From positions 1 through 64,000 of the forward strand of contig CAZJHX010000041.1 in assembly GCA_964545715.1 (NCBI GenBank): DNA of 64,000 nucleotides, given 5' to 3'. The notes beneath the pieces were generated by a model. The model had not been told where the DNA came from. It worked only from the letters and a program-made list of their open reading frames with translations, and did not search any database. The stretch comes from CAZJHX01 sp964545715 (GTDB taxonomy: Bacteria; Myxococcota_A; UBA9042; GCA-2863065). Every line of letters begins with the position of its first letter. Position 1 is the first letter of the stretch. Below are positions 18,374-26,089 of the stretch, piece after piece. The translations under genes and the position numbers were made by a program.

Positions 18374-18796
18374 TCAGGAGATGTCGGGCGTCGTCACAAA
18401 GCGCGGGTTGATGACCGACAGCTTCTCGCGCAGGGTCTCGTTCACGTGGCTCCAGACGGCCGCCTGCTGGCGCTCGTCAAAGTCGCCGGCTTTGATCTTC
18501 GCGACCAGGGCATGATTCAGCGCGCGGATGGCGGCATGACGATCCGTGGTCTCCGCCTCTTGGGTCGCGCTCAGGTCGACCTCGGGCAGCAGCGCGCTGA
18601 GCCGCCGCATCTGCGCGGCGTTGTGGTTGTGCTCGGTGCGGATCTCGCGGGCCACGATGCTGGCCAGGTTGGCCGTGATCAGGCAGCGAAAGCTCAGCGC
18701 TTTGTCGGCGATCTGCGGCCGCACCTCCTCGGTCAGAAACTCAGCAACCGCGTCCATCAGCGTCGCTTTGTCGGGTCGATCCTGCATCTTCGTCAC
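18374..18796 (-). CDS. DUF6285-like small protein
   Basis: A soluble protein of 140 residues with no signal or membrane segment. It is mostly helical-looking and starts with a T-L-M-D-A-V-A-E-F-L pattern, followed by A-L-S-F-R-C-L-I-T-A-N and a conserved-looking R-E. This matches my memory of DUF6285, a family found between an APH-like kinase and an ACAD in many bacteria. GTG at 18796 overlaps the kinase stop by 4 nt (GTGA); ATG at 18787 is an alternative start. Its biochemical role is not known to me. Position suggests a subunit or chaperone of the flanking enzymes. Confidence 0.65.
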   Translation of the reverse strand: MTKMQDRPDKATLMDAVAEFLTEEVRPQIADKALSFRCLITANLASIVAREIRTEHNHNAAQMRRLSALLPEVDLSATQEAETTDRHAAIRALNHALVAKIKAGDFDERQQAAVWSHVNETLREKLSVINPRFVTTPDIS

Positions 18797-19806
18797 ACTC
18801 CCTTCTCTATGAGTCGCAGCGCCTCGTACTCCATCTCGGCGCTACGGCGCGCGATGGCGATGAGCTCGATATCCTTTTGGGCGCCGCTGAGGTAGCGCTC
18901 GCCCTGGTACACGCAGCCGGCAGCCCAGCGCACGTTGCCGAAGACCTCCCAGTAAAGGACGTCGGCGGGGCGCACGGTGCGGCCGCTGTGTTGTTCGTAG
19001 GCCTCGTAGAAGTCCTTCCGCTGAGCAAAGCCGCCGACGGGCTTGTTGAGCTGCCCGAAGCGCCAGTCGCGTACGCAGAGCCAGGCGATGTCCTCTTCGG
19101 GCGCGCCCCAGTGCGCAAACTCCCAGTCCAGCACGGCGTTCAGGCCGTCGGCGTCGACCAGGAAGTTGCCGGTGCGAAAGTCGCCGTGAACCAGCACGGT
19201 CTCGTCGACCTGCGGCGGGTTGTCTCGCAGCCAGCTGTACGCCAGCTCCAGCGCGGGGTGCGGCTCGACCATCTCCTCGAACATGACGCGGATACCGCGC
19301 AGCGCCGAGGCGACCGGATCGCCGTCAAAATGTGTGCACAGCGCGCCGATCGGCAGGTCGGGATGCGTCTGTGGCGTCACGGTGTGGATGCGGGCCAGCT
19401 GCTCGGCCAGCTGATCGGGCAGGCGGTCGCGGGTCTGAGTCAGCTCGGGGTTGCGCACGATGTGGCGGCCGATGGCCACGCCCGGCGCAAAGTCCATGAA
19501 GTAGCCGTTGCCGTGCTCACTGTCCCACAGCCAGCTTGCGGCGGGGGTCGCCACACCGGCGCTGACCGCGGCCCCGATGACAGGAAACTCGGTTGCGCGG
19601 CTGATGCTGCCCTTGATCGAGGAGACCGCGTCCTGCCGCAGCACCACGCGCCGGGGCTCGCCGCCTACAGTGAGCTCGATGCGCAGGTTGTCCTGGCATG
19701 CGCCGCCGATCAGCGCCTTGATGCGCCCAACCTGCACCGGCAGACCGGTCTGCCGCGCCACATGCGTGGCGATGCGGGCCTGCAGTCCCTCGAACTCATC
19801 GGTCAT
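18793..19806 (-). CDS. Aminoglycoside-phosphotransferase-like kinase (ACAD10/11 partner)
   Basis: A protein kinase-like fold protein of 337 residues. Catalytic-loop motif H-G-D-F-R-T-G-N is at residues 207-214 and the metal-binding D-W-E at 227-229. An ATP-binding N-lobe with V-V-L-R-Q-D precedes it. These are the APH/choline-kinase family hallmarks, but the operon with an Asp-base acyl-CoA dehydrogenase argues against drug resistance. In ACAD10/11 the equivalent domain phosphorylates the hydroxyl of 4-hydroxyacyl-CoA before elimination, and the same job is the best inference here. It is first gene of a leftward three-gene operon, and its start faces the crotonase gene across a 65-bp intergenic region. 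No clear Shine-Dalgarno was seen. Confidence 0.8.
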   Translation of the reverse strand: MTDEFEGLQARIATHVARQTGLPVQVGRIKALIGGACQDNLRIELTVGGEPRRVVLRQDAVSSIKGSISRATEFPVIGAAVSAGVATPAASWLWDSEHGNGYFMDFAPGVAIGRHIVRNPELTQTRDRLPDQLAEQLARIHTVTPQTHPDLPIGALCTHFDGDPVASALRGIRVMFEEMVEPHPALELAYSWLRDNPPQVDETVLVHGDFRTGNFLVDADGLNAVLDWEFAHWGAPEEDIAWLCVRDWRFGQLNKPVGGFAQRKDFYEAYEQHSGRTVRPADVLYWEVFGNVRWAAGCVYQGERYLSGAQKDIELIAIARRSAEMEYEALRLIEKGV

Positions 19807-19858
19807 GAGGGTCGCAGAGAACCCGAAAAACCGCGGTAAGTCGAGGGGAATTTAACGG

Positions 19859-19864
19859 TAGGGT
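19859..19864 (+). promoter_or_regulatory. Candidate -10 box (TAGGGT) for leaderless crotonase mRNA
   Basis: TANNNT box 7 nt before the ATG at 19872, with no Shine-Dalgarno in between. It is one of a recurrent pattern in this window. Confidence 0.35.
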
Positions 19865-19871
19865 CACCACC

Positions 19872-20633
19872 ATGAGCGTACGAATCGAGAAGAGCGGATA
19901 CGTCACCACGGTCATCATCGACCGTCCCGAGCGTCGCAACGCCGTCGACCGGGATACGGCGCTGGCGTTGGCGGACGCCTTCAGAGCGTTTGAGGCGGAT
20001 GACGAGGCGCGCGTGGCTGTTTTGTTCGGCGAGCACGGCAACTTCTGTGCGGGTGCGGATCTCAAGGCCATCGCCGAGGGCAGGGGCAACCGGATCGGCG
20101 CCGACGGAGATGGACCGATGGGGCCGACGCGTATGGTGCTGAGCAAGCCGGTGATCGCCGCTGTGGCCGGGTACGCGGTGGCCGGTGGGCTGGAGCTGGC
20201 GCTGTGGTGCGACCTGCGCGTGGCCGAGGAGGACGCGATCTTCGGCGTCTTCTGCCGCCGCTTCGGCGTGCCGCTTATCGATGGCGGGACGATACGCCTA
20301 CCGCGCCTGATCGGCCGCAGTCGTGCGATGGATCTGATTCTCACGGGGCGGCCCGTCAGCGCGGACGAGGCGCTGAAGCTGGGCCTGGCCAACCGGGTGG
20401 TGCCCAGCGGTACCGCGCGCGCCGAGGCGGAGGCGCTGGCGGCGCAGATAGCGGCCTTTCCTCAGGGCTGCATGCGCGCGGATCGGGCCAGCGCCTACGC
20501 TCAGGAGGGCGTGGACCTGGCGGCCGCGTTGGCCAATGAGTTTGCCGGTGGCGTGCGAGTATTGCAGTCTGAGAGCCTGGCGGGGGCGACGCGTTTTGCC
20601 GCCGGCGAGGGTCGTCACGGAGGGTTCGAATGA
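19872..20633 (+). CDS. Crotonase-superfamily protein (enoyl-CoA hydratase/isomerase-like)
   Basis: A 253-residue crotonase fold protein. It has the CoA-binding/oxyanion-hole segment F-C-A-G-A-D-L-K (58-65) and the second oxyanion helix A-G-G-L-E-L-A-L-W-C-D (104-114). The first catalytic Glu of rat enoyl-CoA hydratase (E144) has a match at Glu108. The second (E164) aligns with Cys128 in F-G-V-F-C-R-R, so standard hydration chemistry is doubtful. A retained single acid would suit an isomerase, hydrolase or related reaction. It faces the ACAD-type operon and so probably belongs to the same acyl-CoA pathway. Its stop overlaps the start of the next lipoprotein gene by 4 nt. Confidence 0.85.
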   Translation: MSVRIEKSGYVTTVIIDRPERRNAVDRDTALALADAFRAFEADDEARVAVLFGEHGNFCAGADLKAIAEGRGNRIGADGDGPMGPTRMVLSKPVIAAVAGYAVAGGLELALWCDLRVAEEDAIFGVFCRRFGVPLIDGGTIRLPRLIGRSRAMDLILTGRPVSADEALKLGLANRVVPSGTARAEAEALAAQIAAFPQGCMRADRASAYAQEGVDLAAALANEFAGGVRVLQSESLAGATRFAAGEGRHGGFE

Positions 20634-22033
20634 TACGAGGGCTGATGATAGCTGCGCTGCTGCTGACCGCATGCAGTGATGAGGATGGTCCGACGTCGTT
20701 GGTATCGGATGTCGACGCGGACGGGGTGCCGGACTTTCGGGACAACTGCGTGCAGGTCGCCAACGCGGATCAGGCGAACGTGGACGGCGATACCCTGGGC
20801 GACGCCTGTGACAACTGCACGGACTCCAAGAACGACGATCAGGCCGACACCGACAAGGACGGCGTGGGCAACGCGTGTGACAACGACAACGACAACGACG
20901 GCCATGCGGACGACGACGACAACTGTAAGTTCGACGCCAACGAGGACCAGAAGGACGGGGACAAGGACGGGGCGGGCGACGCGTGCGACAACTGCGACAA
21001 ACTGGAGAATCCCGATCAGAAGGACGAGGATCAGGACGGGGTGGGCGACCTGTGCGACATCTGTCCCGAAGATTCCAACACCCTCCAGAACAACAGTGAC
21101 CAGGACACGTTCGGCGACGCGTGTGACAAGTGCCCCGACGTCACCGATGAGGACCAGAAGGACAAGGACAAGGACGGCCGCGGCGACAAATGCGACAACT
21201 GCATAGAAACGCCGAACGCGCCGCAGCTCGATTTTGATCAGGACGGACTCGGCAATCGCTGCGATCCGGACGCCGATGGCGACTCGGTCGACGATGAAGA
21301 AGACAACTGCCTTCTCAACGCCAACCCCGAGCAGAAGGATGGTGACGACGATGGCATCGGCGATGCCTGCGACAAATGCCCTGACAAAGAGGACGACGGC
21401 GCTGACCAGGACGAAGACGGACTACCCGACGCCTGCGACAACTGCCCCAAAGATGCCAACAAGGGACAGGAAGACGACGACGATGACAACGTCGGAGACG
21501 CCTGCGATACCGATCAGGACAACGACGGCGTCGATGAGCCGGGGGACAACTGCCCGACGACGCCCAACGCCGATCAGAAGGATAGCGACGATGACGGTCT
21601 AGGCGACGCGTGCGATCCGTGTCCCGGCGGCGGCATCACAACGGGGCCGGACAAGGATGGCGACGGTGTCTCCGATGACTGCGACAACTGCGAAGCCACG
21701 GCGAACCCGGACCAGGAGGACAACGACAAGGACGGCGTCGGCAACGCATGCGACAAGTGCAAAGACCACGTGGATCCGGAGCAGAAAGACACCGACGGCG
21801 ACGGCTTCGGCGATGCATGCGACACGTGCCCGGACATTGAGGATCCCGAGCAGCCCAACAGCGACGGGGACAAGTACGGCGATCTCTGCGACGTGTGCCC
21901 GCTAATAGCCAACAACGGCCAGGAGGACCAGGACAAGGACGGCCTCGGCGACGTCTGCGACAACTGCCCCACGATCGCCAACCCCGACCAGTTGGACTTG
22001 AACAACGACGGGATCGGAGATGCGTGCAACTAG
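20630..22033 (+). CDS. Thrombospondin type-3 repeat lipoprotein
   Basis: A protein of 467 residues with a short signal and lipobox L-L-T-A-C (Cys15). The remainder is continuous thrombospondin type-3 calcium-binding repeats, D-x-D-x-D-G-x-x-D-x-x-D-N-C followed by N-x-x-Q-x-D and G-D-A-C-D. Each repeat would hold Ca2+ through Asp side chains and pair cysteines, giving a stiff acidic surface rod. ATG at 20630 overlaps the crotonase stop (ATGA), so the two are probably translated together, an odd pairing of an acyl-CoA enzyme and a surface lipoprotein. A 27-nt gap separates it from bioB. No enzyme domain is present; function is likely adhesion or matrix. Confidence 0.9.
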   Translation: MIRGLMIAALLLTACSDEDGPTSLVSDVDADGVPDFRDNCVQVANADQANVDGDTLGDACDNCTDSKNDDQADTDKDGVGNACDNDNDNDGHADDDDNCKFDANEDQKDGDKDGAGDACDNCDKLENPDQKDEDQDGVGDLCDICPEDSNTLQNNSDQDTFGDACDKCPDVTDEDQKDKDKDGRGDKCDNCIETPNAPQLDFDQDGLGNRCDPDADGDSVDDEEDNCLLNANPEQKDGDDDGIGDACDKCPDKEDDGADQDEDGLPDACDNCPKDANKGQEDDDDDNVGDACDTDQDNDGVDEPGDNCPTTPNADQKDSDDDGLGDACDPCPGGGITTGPDKDGDGVSDDCDNCEATANPDQEDNDKDGVGNACDKCKDHVDPEQKDTDGDGFGDACDTCPDIEDPEQPNSDGDKYGDLCDVCPLIANNGQEDQDKDGLGDVCDNCPTIANPDQLDLNNDGIGDACN

Positions 22034-22047
22034 TCGTGACGCGGTGC

Positions 22048-22053
22048 TATCGT
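22048..22053 (+). promoter_or_regulatory. Candidate -10 box (TATCGT) deciding the bioB start
   Basis: TANNNT box 7 nt before GTG at 22061. It overlaps the alternative GTG at 22052, which makes the 22061 start more likely if the mRNA is leaderless. No BirA-type operator dyad was recognised. Confidence 0.3.
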
Positions 22054-22060
22054 GCGCGCC

Positions 22061-23041
22061 GTGAACTGGCATCGACTGGCTGACAATGCCCTGGCGGGCA
22101 ATCCTCCATCGCCCGATGAGGCGATGGCTGTCCTTTGCAGCTCGGACGACGAGCTGCTCCAGGTGCTGGACGCCGCCTTCAAGGTGCGGCGCCATCATCA
22201 CGGGCGCGACGTGCGCGTGCATGTGCTGCAAAACGCCAAGAGCGGCGTGTGTCCCGAGGACTGCGGCTTTTGCAGTCAATCGCTCAAAGCGGACTCCGGC
22301 GTCGAGCGCTATCGTATGCAGACGGTCGACGAGTTGGTGGCCGGTGCGCGCCGGGCGCGGTCGATGGGCGCGGTGACGTACTGCATGGTTACGGCTACGC
22401 GTGGCCCCTCCAGCGCTGAGCTGGACACGGTTTGCGAGGCGGTGCGGCGTATCAAAAGCGAGATGGGGCTGTCGATCTGCACCTCGTTGGGGCTGCTGAC
22501 ACCCGAGCAGGCCACCACATTGGCGGGTGCGGGCGTCGATCGCTTCAACCACAACCTGGAGACGTCGCGGCGGCACTTTGACAAGGTCGTCAGCACACAC
22601 GACTACGACGATCGGATCGCGACCGTCCGGGCGGCGACGGCGGCAGGCATGCAGGCGTGCTGCGGCGGCATCATCGGCATGGGCGAGGGGCTGCAGGACC
22701 GCGTCGACATGGCGTTTGAGCTGCGCGAGCTGCGTGTGGCGTCCATCCCGATCAACTTTCTGGATCCCAGGCCCGGGACGCCGTTGTCCGATCAGACCAA
22801 GACGCCGCCGGCGGACTGCCTGCGGGCGCTGGCGATGTTCCGCCTGGTCAACCCGGAGGCGGATATCCGAGTGGCGGGCGGGCGTGAGGCGGTGCTGCAG
22901 ACCATGCAGTCGCTGGCGCTGTACCCAGCCAACTCGATCTTTGCGTCGGGCTACCTCACCACGGACGGACAGGGATGCGACAAGGACGTCGCGATGATCG
23001 AGGCAGCCGGGTTCCGGGTCGCTGAGATCGTCGCCGCATGA
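22061..23041 (+). CDS. bioB: Biotin synthase
   Basis: A radical-SAM enzyme that inserts sulfur into dethiobiotin, the last step of biotin synthesis. The [4Fe-4S] motif C-P-E-D-C-G-F-C (Cys64, 68, 71) is present. So are the later cysteines T-Y-C-M-V and Q-A-C-C-G-G-I-I-G-M-G-E and the Arg in I-R-V-A-G-G-R-E that ligate the [2Fe-2S] sulfur donor. Length (326 residues) is normal. GTG at 22052 is an alternative start. It is first gene of a five-gene chain in which each next start overlaps the previous stop by 4 nt. Confidence 0.95.
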   Translation: MNWHRLADNALAGNPPSPDEAMAVLCSSDDELLQVLDAAFKVRRHHHGRDVRVHVLQNAKSGVCPEDCGFCSQSLKADSGVERYRMQTVDELVAGARRARSMGAVTYCMVTATRGPSSAELDTVCEAVRRIKSEMGLSICTSLGLLTPEQATTLAGAGVDRFNHNLETSRRHFDKVVSTHDYDDRIATVRAATAAGMQACCGGIIGMGEGLQDRVDMAFELRELRVASIPINFLDPRPGTPLSDQTKTPPADCLRALAMFRLVNPEADIRVAGGREAVLQTMQSLALYPANSIFASGYLTTDGQGCDKDVAMIEAAGFRVAEIVAA

Positions 23042-24306
23042 CTGAGGATCTCAAGCAGCTGACGGCGTGGGATCGCGCCCACGTCTGGCACCCGTTTACG
23101 CCCCACTCGGTCTATGGCGACGAAGACCCGCTCATGATCGTGGCCGCTGAGCGCCACACGCTGATCAACGCGGACGGGCGACGCCTTCTGGACGGCGTCA
23201 GCTCGCTTTGGTGCAACCTGATCGGGCACCGCCGGCCCGAGATCGACGCGGCGGTCAAAGCGCAGCTGGACAAGGTGGCGCACTCCACCTTTCTGGGCAA
23301 CGCCAGCGCGCCGGCGGTTCGCCTGGCGCGACGACTTGTGGAGCTGGCGCCCGAGCCGCTGAGCCGGGTCTTCTTCTCCGACAACGGGTCGACCGCGGTC
23401 GAGGCGGCGCTGAAGATGGCGTTTCAGTACCACCAGCAAAACGGGGCCGAAGAGCGGGGCGTCTTTCTGACGCTTGGCAACGCGTATCACGGGGACACGA
23501 TCGGCAGCGTGTCGGTGGGCGGCATCGCGCTGTTTCATCAGGTCTACGGCAAGCTGCTGTTCGACACGATCACCGCGCCCACGCCCGACGACCTGATCGC
23601 GCTTGCCGCCGAGCACGGCGATCGGCTGGCCGCGATCGTGATCGAGCCCGGCTTGCAAGGCGCCGCGGGCATGCTCACCCAGCCCGCGGGGTTCTTGCGG
23701 CGGGTGCGCGAGGCCGCTGATCGGGCCGGCACGTTCCTCATTTTCGACGAAGTGGCCGTCGGCATGGGCCGCACCGGGGCGATGTTCTGCTGCCAGACCG
23801 AGGGTGTGGCGCCGGATTTCCTATGCCTGGCCAAGGGGCTGACCGGCGGCTACGTGCCGTTGGCGGCGACGCTGACGACCGAGCGTGTGTTTGAGGGCTT
23901 TCTGGGGCCGCCAGAGGCGGGGCGCACGTTCTTTCACGGCCACACGTACACCGGCAATCAGCTGGGTGCGGCGGCTGCGCTGGCGACGCTGGACGTTCTG
24001 GAGCGCGAGCAGATCGTGGAGCAGGTGCCCGGCAAGGCCCGGTTGCTGGCCTCCAAGCTCGCGCGCCTGCGTGCGCGCCCAGGTGTCGTCGACATCCGAC
24101 AGCTGGGCCTGATGGCCGGCGTGGAGCTGGCCCCGGGGCCGGCGCGCACCGGCGTCAAGGTCTGCCTGGCCGCCCGCAAGCACGGGGTGTTTCTGCGGCC
24201 GCTGGGGGACGTGATCGTGCTGGTGCCGCCGCTGACGATCACCGAGTCCGAGCTGGAGACGCTGGTGCACGCCATCGACTGCGGCATCCGGGAGGTGCTG
24301 GGGTGA
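23038..24306 (+). CDS. bioA: 8-amino-7-oxononanoate (DAPA) aminotransferase
   Basis: A class-III PLP aminotransferase of 422 residues, converting 8-amino-7-oxononanoate (KAPA) to 7,8-diaminononanoate. Seen: substrate-site motif H-P-F-T, F-F-S-D-N-G-S-T-A-V-E for PLP phosphate, F-D-E-V-A-V-G-M-G-R-T-G, and the Schiff-base lysine in C-L-A-K-G-L-T-G-G (Lys266). The segment H-G-D-T-I-G-S-V-S-V-G-G resembles the Bacillus-type enzyme more than E. coli BioA. Some of those use lysine rather than S-adenosylmethionine as amino donor, so the donor is open. ATGA overlap with bioB. Confidence 0.93.
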   Translation: MTEDLKQLTAWDRAHVWHPFTPHSVYGDEDPLMIVAAERHTLINADGRRLLDGVSSLWCNLIGHRRPEIDAAVKAQLDKVAHSTFLGNASAPAVRLARRLVELAPEPLSRVFFSDNGSTAVEAALKMAFQYHQQNGAEERGVFLTLGNAYHGDTIGSVSVGGIALFHQVYGKLLFDTITAPTPDDLIALAAEHGDRLAAIVIEPGLQGAAGMLTQPAGFLRRVREAADRAGTFLIFDEVAVGMGRTGAMFCCQTEGVAPDFLCLAKGLTGGYVPLAATLTTERVFEGFLGPPEAGRTFFHGHTYTGNQLGAAAALATLDVLEREQIVEQVPGKARLLASKLARLRARPGVVDIRQLGLMAGVELAPGPARTGVKVCLAARKHGVFLRPLGDVIVLVPPLTITESELETLVHAIDCGIREVLG

Positions 24307-24965
24307 CGCGCTTCTTTGTGATCACCGGCACCGACACGGGCGTGGGCAAGACCCATGTCACCTGCGGCTTGGCGCGCGCACTGGTCGCCGCCGGGCGGTC
24401 CGTGTGCGCCATCAAGCCGATCGAGAGTGGCGTTGGCGACTACCTCGTGCCGACCTCGGTCGAGGACGGCGTGCTGTTGGCTGCTGCGACGGGTCAGCAG
24501 GCGCCGCGGGCCGCGTTGTTGCGCCTCAAAGCCCCGCTGGCGCCTCCCGTGGCTGCCGATCGAGAGCAGGTCACCATCGAGCTCAAAGCGCTGCTGGCGT
24601 CGGCGCGGGACTACGCCGCGGACTGCGAGCTTGCGCTGGTCGAGGGGGCCGGGGGACTGCTGGCGCCGCTGACCTGGGACGCCAACGCCCTGGACGTGGC
24701 GCGGGCGCTGGAGGCTCAGACGCTGGTGGTCGCCGCGGATAAGCTGGGGACCATCAACCACACCCTGCTTACGCTGAAAACGCTGGACGACGCCGGTGTC
24801 GCCGTGGCGGGCGTGGTGCTGAGCGAGCCGGCGAAGGCCGACGAGTCGACCGGCTTCAATGCGCGTGTCATCGAGCGCGTCTGGGGCCGCGATCGGGTCG
24901 CGATGATCCCGCATTATCCAGTCCCCGAAGAGCACTTGGACGTCGTGCTGGGGTGGCTGGCGTGA
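24303..24965 (+). CDS. bioD: Dethiobiotin synthetase
   Basis: A 220-residue ATP-dependent carboxylase that closes the ureido ring of dethiobiotin. P-loop G-T-D-T-G-V-G-K-T (residues 9-17), conserved K-P-I-E-S-G (37-42), and the V-E-G-A-G-G-L-L-A-P-L loop are intact. GTG start at 24303 overlaps the bioA stop (GTGA). Confidence 0.95.
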   Translation: MTRFFVITGTDTGVGKTHVTCGLARALVAAGRSVCAIKPIESGVGDYLVPTSVEDGVLLAAATGQQAPRAALLRLKAPLAPPVAADREQVTIELKALLASARDYAADCELALVEGAGGLLAPLTWDANALDVARALEAQTLVVAADKLGTINHTLLTLKTLDDAGVAVAGVVLSEPAKADESTGFNARVIERVWGRDRVAMIPHYPVPEEHLDVVLGWLA

Positions 24966-26089
24966 GCCGCTGGGTCGATCGCGCGCTGAGCGACCTGGAG
25001 CGCAAGAACCGCCTGCGCGGGCTCCTGCCGTTGTCCCCTCGATCCGCGGTCCACGTGGAGGCGGCCGGGCGCCCGGTAACCCTGTTTTCCTCCAACGACT
25101 ATCTCGGCCTGTCCATGCACCCCACGGTGCGTGAGGCGGCGGCGACCGCGGCTGCGCAATGGGGGATGGGCCCACGCGGCTCGGCCTTGATCTGTGGCTA
25201 CACCGACGCGCACGCGGCTTTGGAGGCGGACCTGGCGGCGCTGAAAGGCACGGAGGCGGCGCTGGTCTTTCCGACCGGCTACGCGGCCAATATCGGTGTT
25301 TTGAGCGCGCTGGGCTCGCCGCAGACGGAGATCTTCAGCGATGCGTTGAATCACGCTTCGATCATCGACGGCTGCCGCCTGGCGCGCTGTCCGGTGCAGG
25401 TCTATCGCCACGCGGACATGGACCACCTCGAGGCGCTGCTGGCGGCGAGCACCGCGTCGCGAAAGGTCATCGCGACGGACGCGCTGTTCAGCATGGACGG
25501 AGACGCCGCGCCGCTGCGGGCCCTGGCTGAGCTGAAGGTGCGCTACGACGCGACGCTGGTGGTGGATGAGGCCCACGCCACGCTGCTTTATGGTGCGACC
25601 GGCGCCGGGCTGATCGAGGCGACGGGAACGGGCGACAGCGTCGACTTTCAGGTCGGCACGCTGAGCAAGGCGGTCGGAGCCCAGGGCGGCTTCATCGCGT
25701 GCTCGCGGCAGCGCAGGACGTGGCTTTTGAACACCGCGCGCAGCTACGTGTTCAGCACCGCGCTACCGATCCCGGTTATCGAGGCCGCGCGCGCTGCGCT
25801 GGACGTGGCTGCGGACGGCGTGGTTCGCGGTCGGTTGTGGGACCGGGTCGGCGAGCTGTCCGATGGGTTGGGGCGTACGCTGACCAGCCCGATCGCGCCG
25901 ATCATCTTAGGAGAGGAGGCGGCGGCGCTGGCGGCCGGTCGGGCGCTGCTGGAGGCGGGTATTCACGCGACACCCATTCGTCCGCCGACGGTGCCGCCCG
26001 GGACGTGTCGGCTGCGGGTGACGGTGTCCGCCGCGCATCAGACAGAGGACGTGGCGGCGCTGGTCGCCGCGCTGAAGGGGCTGCCATGA
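24962..26089 (+). CDS. bioF: 8-amino-7-oxononanoate synthase
   Basis: An alpha-oxoamine synthase of about 375 residues that condenses pimeloyl-ACP/CoA with alanine. Seen: S-S-N-D-Y-L-G-L near the N-terminus, A-L-N-H-A-S-I-I-D-G for PLP stacking, D-E-A-H-A-T, and the PLP lysine in G-T-L-S-K-A-V-G-A-Q-G-G (Lys236). I chose GTG at 24962 because it makes the same GTGA overlap as the other junctions; GTG at 24953 is also in frame. No bioC, bioH or bioW is nearby, so pimeloyl supply is encoded elsewhere. Confidence 0.94.
   Translation: MSRWVDRALSDLERKNRLRGLLPLSPRSAVHVEAAGRPVTLFSSNDYLGLSMHPTVREAAATAAAQWGMGPRGSALICGYTDAHAALEADLAALKGTEAALVFPTGYAANIGVLSALGSPQTEIFSDALNHASIIDGCRLARCPVQVYRHADMDHLEALLAASTASRKVIATDALFSMDGDAAPLRALAELKVRYDATLVVDEAHATLLYGATGAGLIEATGTGDSVDFQVGTLSKAVGAQGGFIACSRQRRTWLLNTARSYVFSTALPIPVIEAARAALDVAADGVVRGRLWDRVGELSDGLGRTLTSPIAPIILGEEAAALAAGRALLEAGIHATPIRPPTVPPGTCRLRVTVSAAHQTEDVAALVAALKGLP

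Noticed and set aside
16917..18515. 532-codon plus-strand frame opposite the acyl-CoA dehydrogenase
   Set aside because: Shadow of a clear flavoprotein gene; no family features.
18793..19806. Aminoglycoside resistance gene
   Set aside because: The fold is APH-like, but the operon with an ACAD10/11-type dehydrogenase points to acyl-CoA metabolism.
25699..26085. Upstream extension of the DAHP synthase frame
   Set aside because: Overlaps bioF in another frame and has no family similarity; ATG 26086 gives the normal N-terminus and an ATGA overlap.
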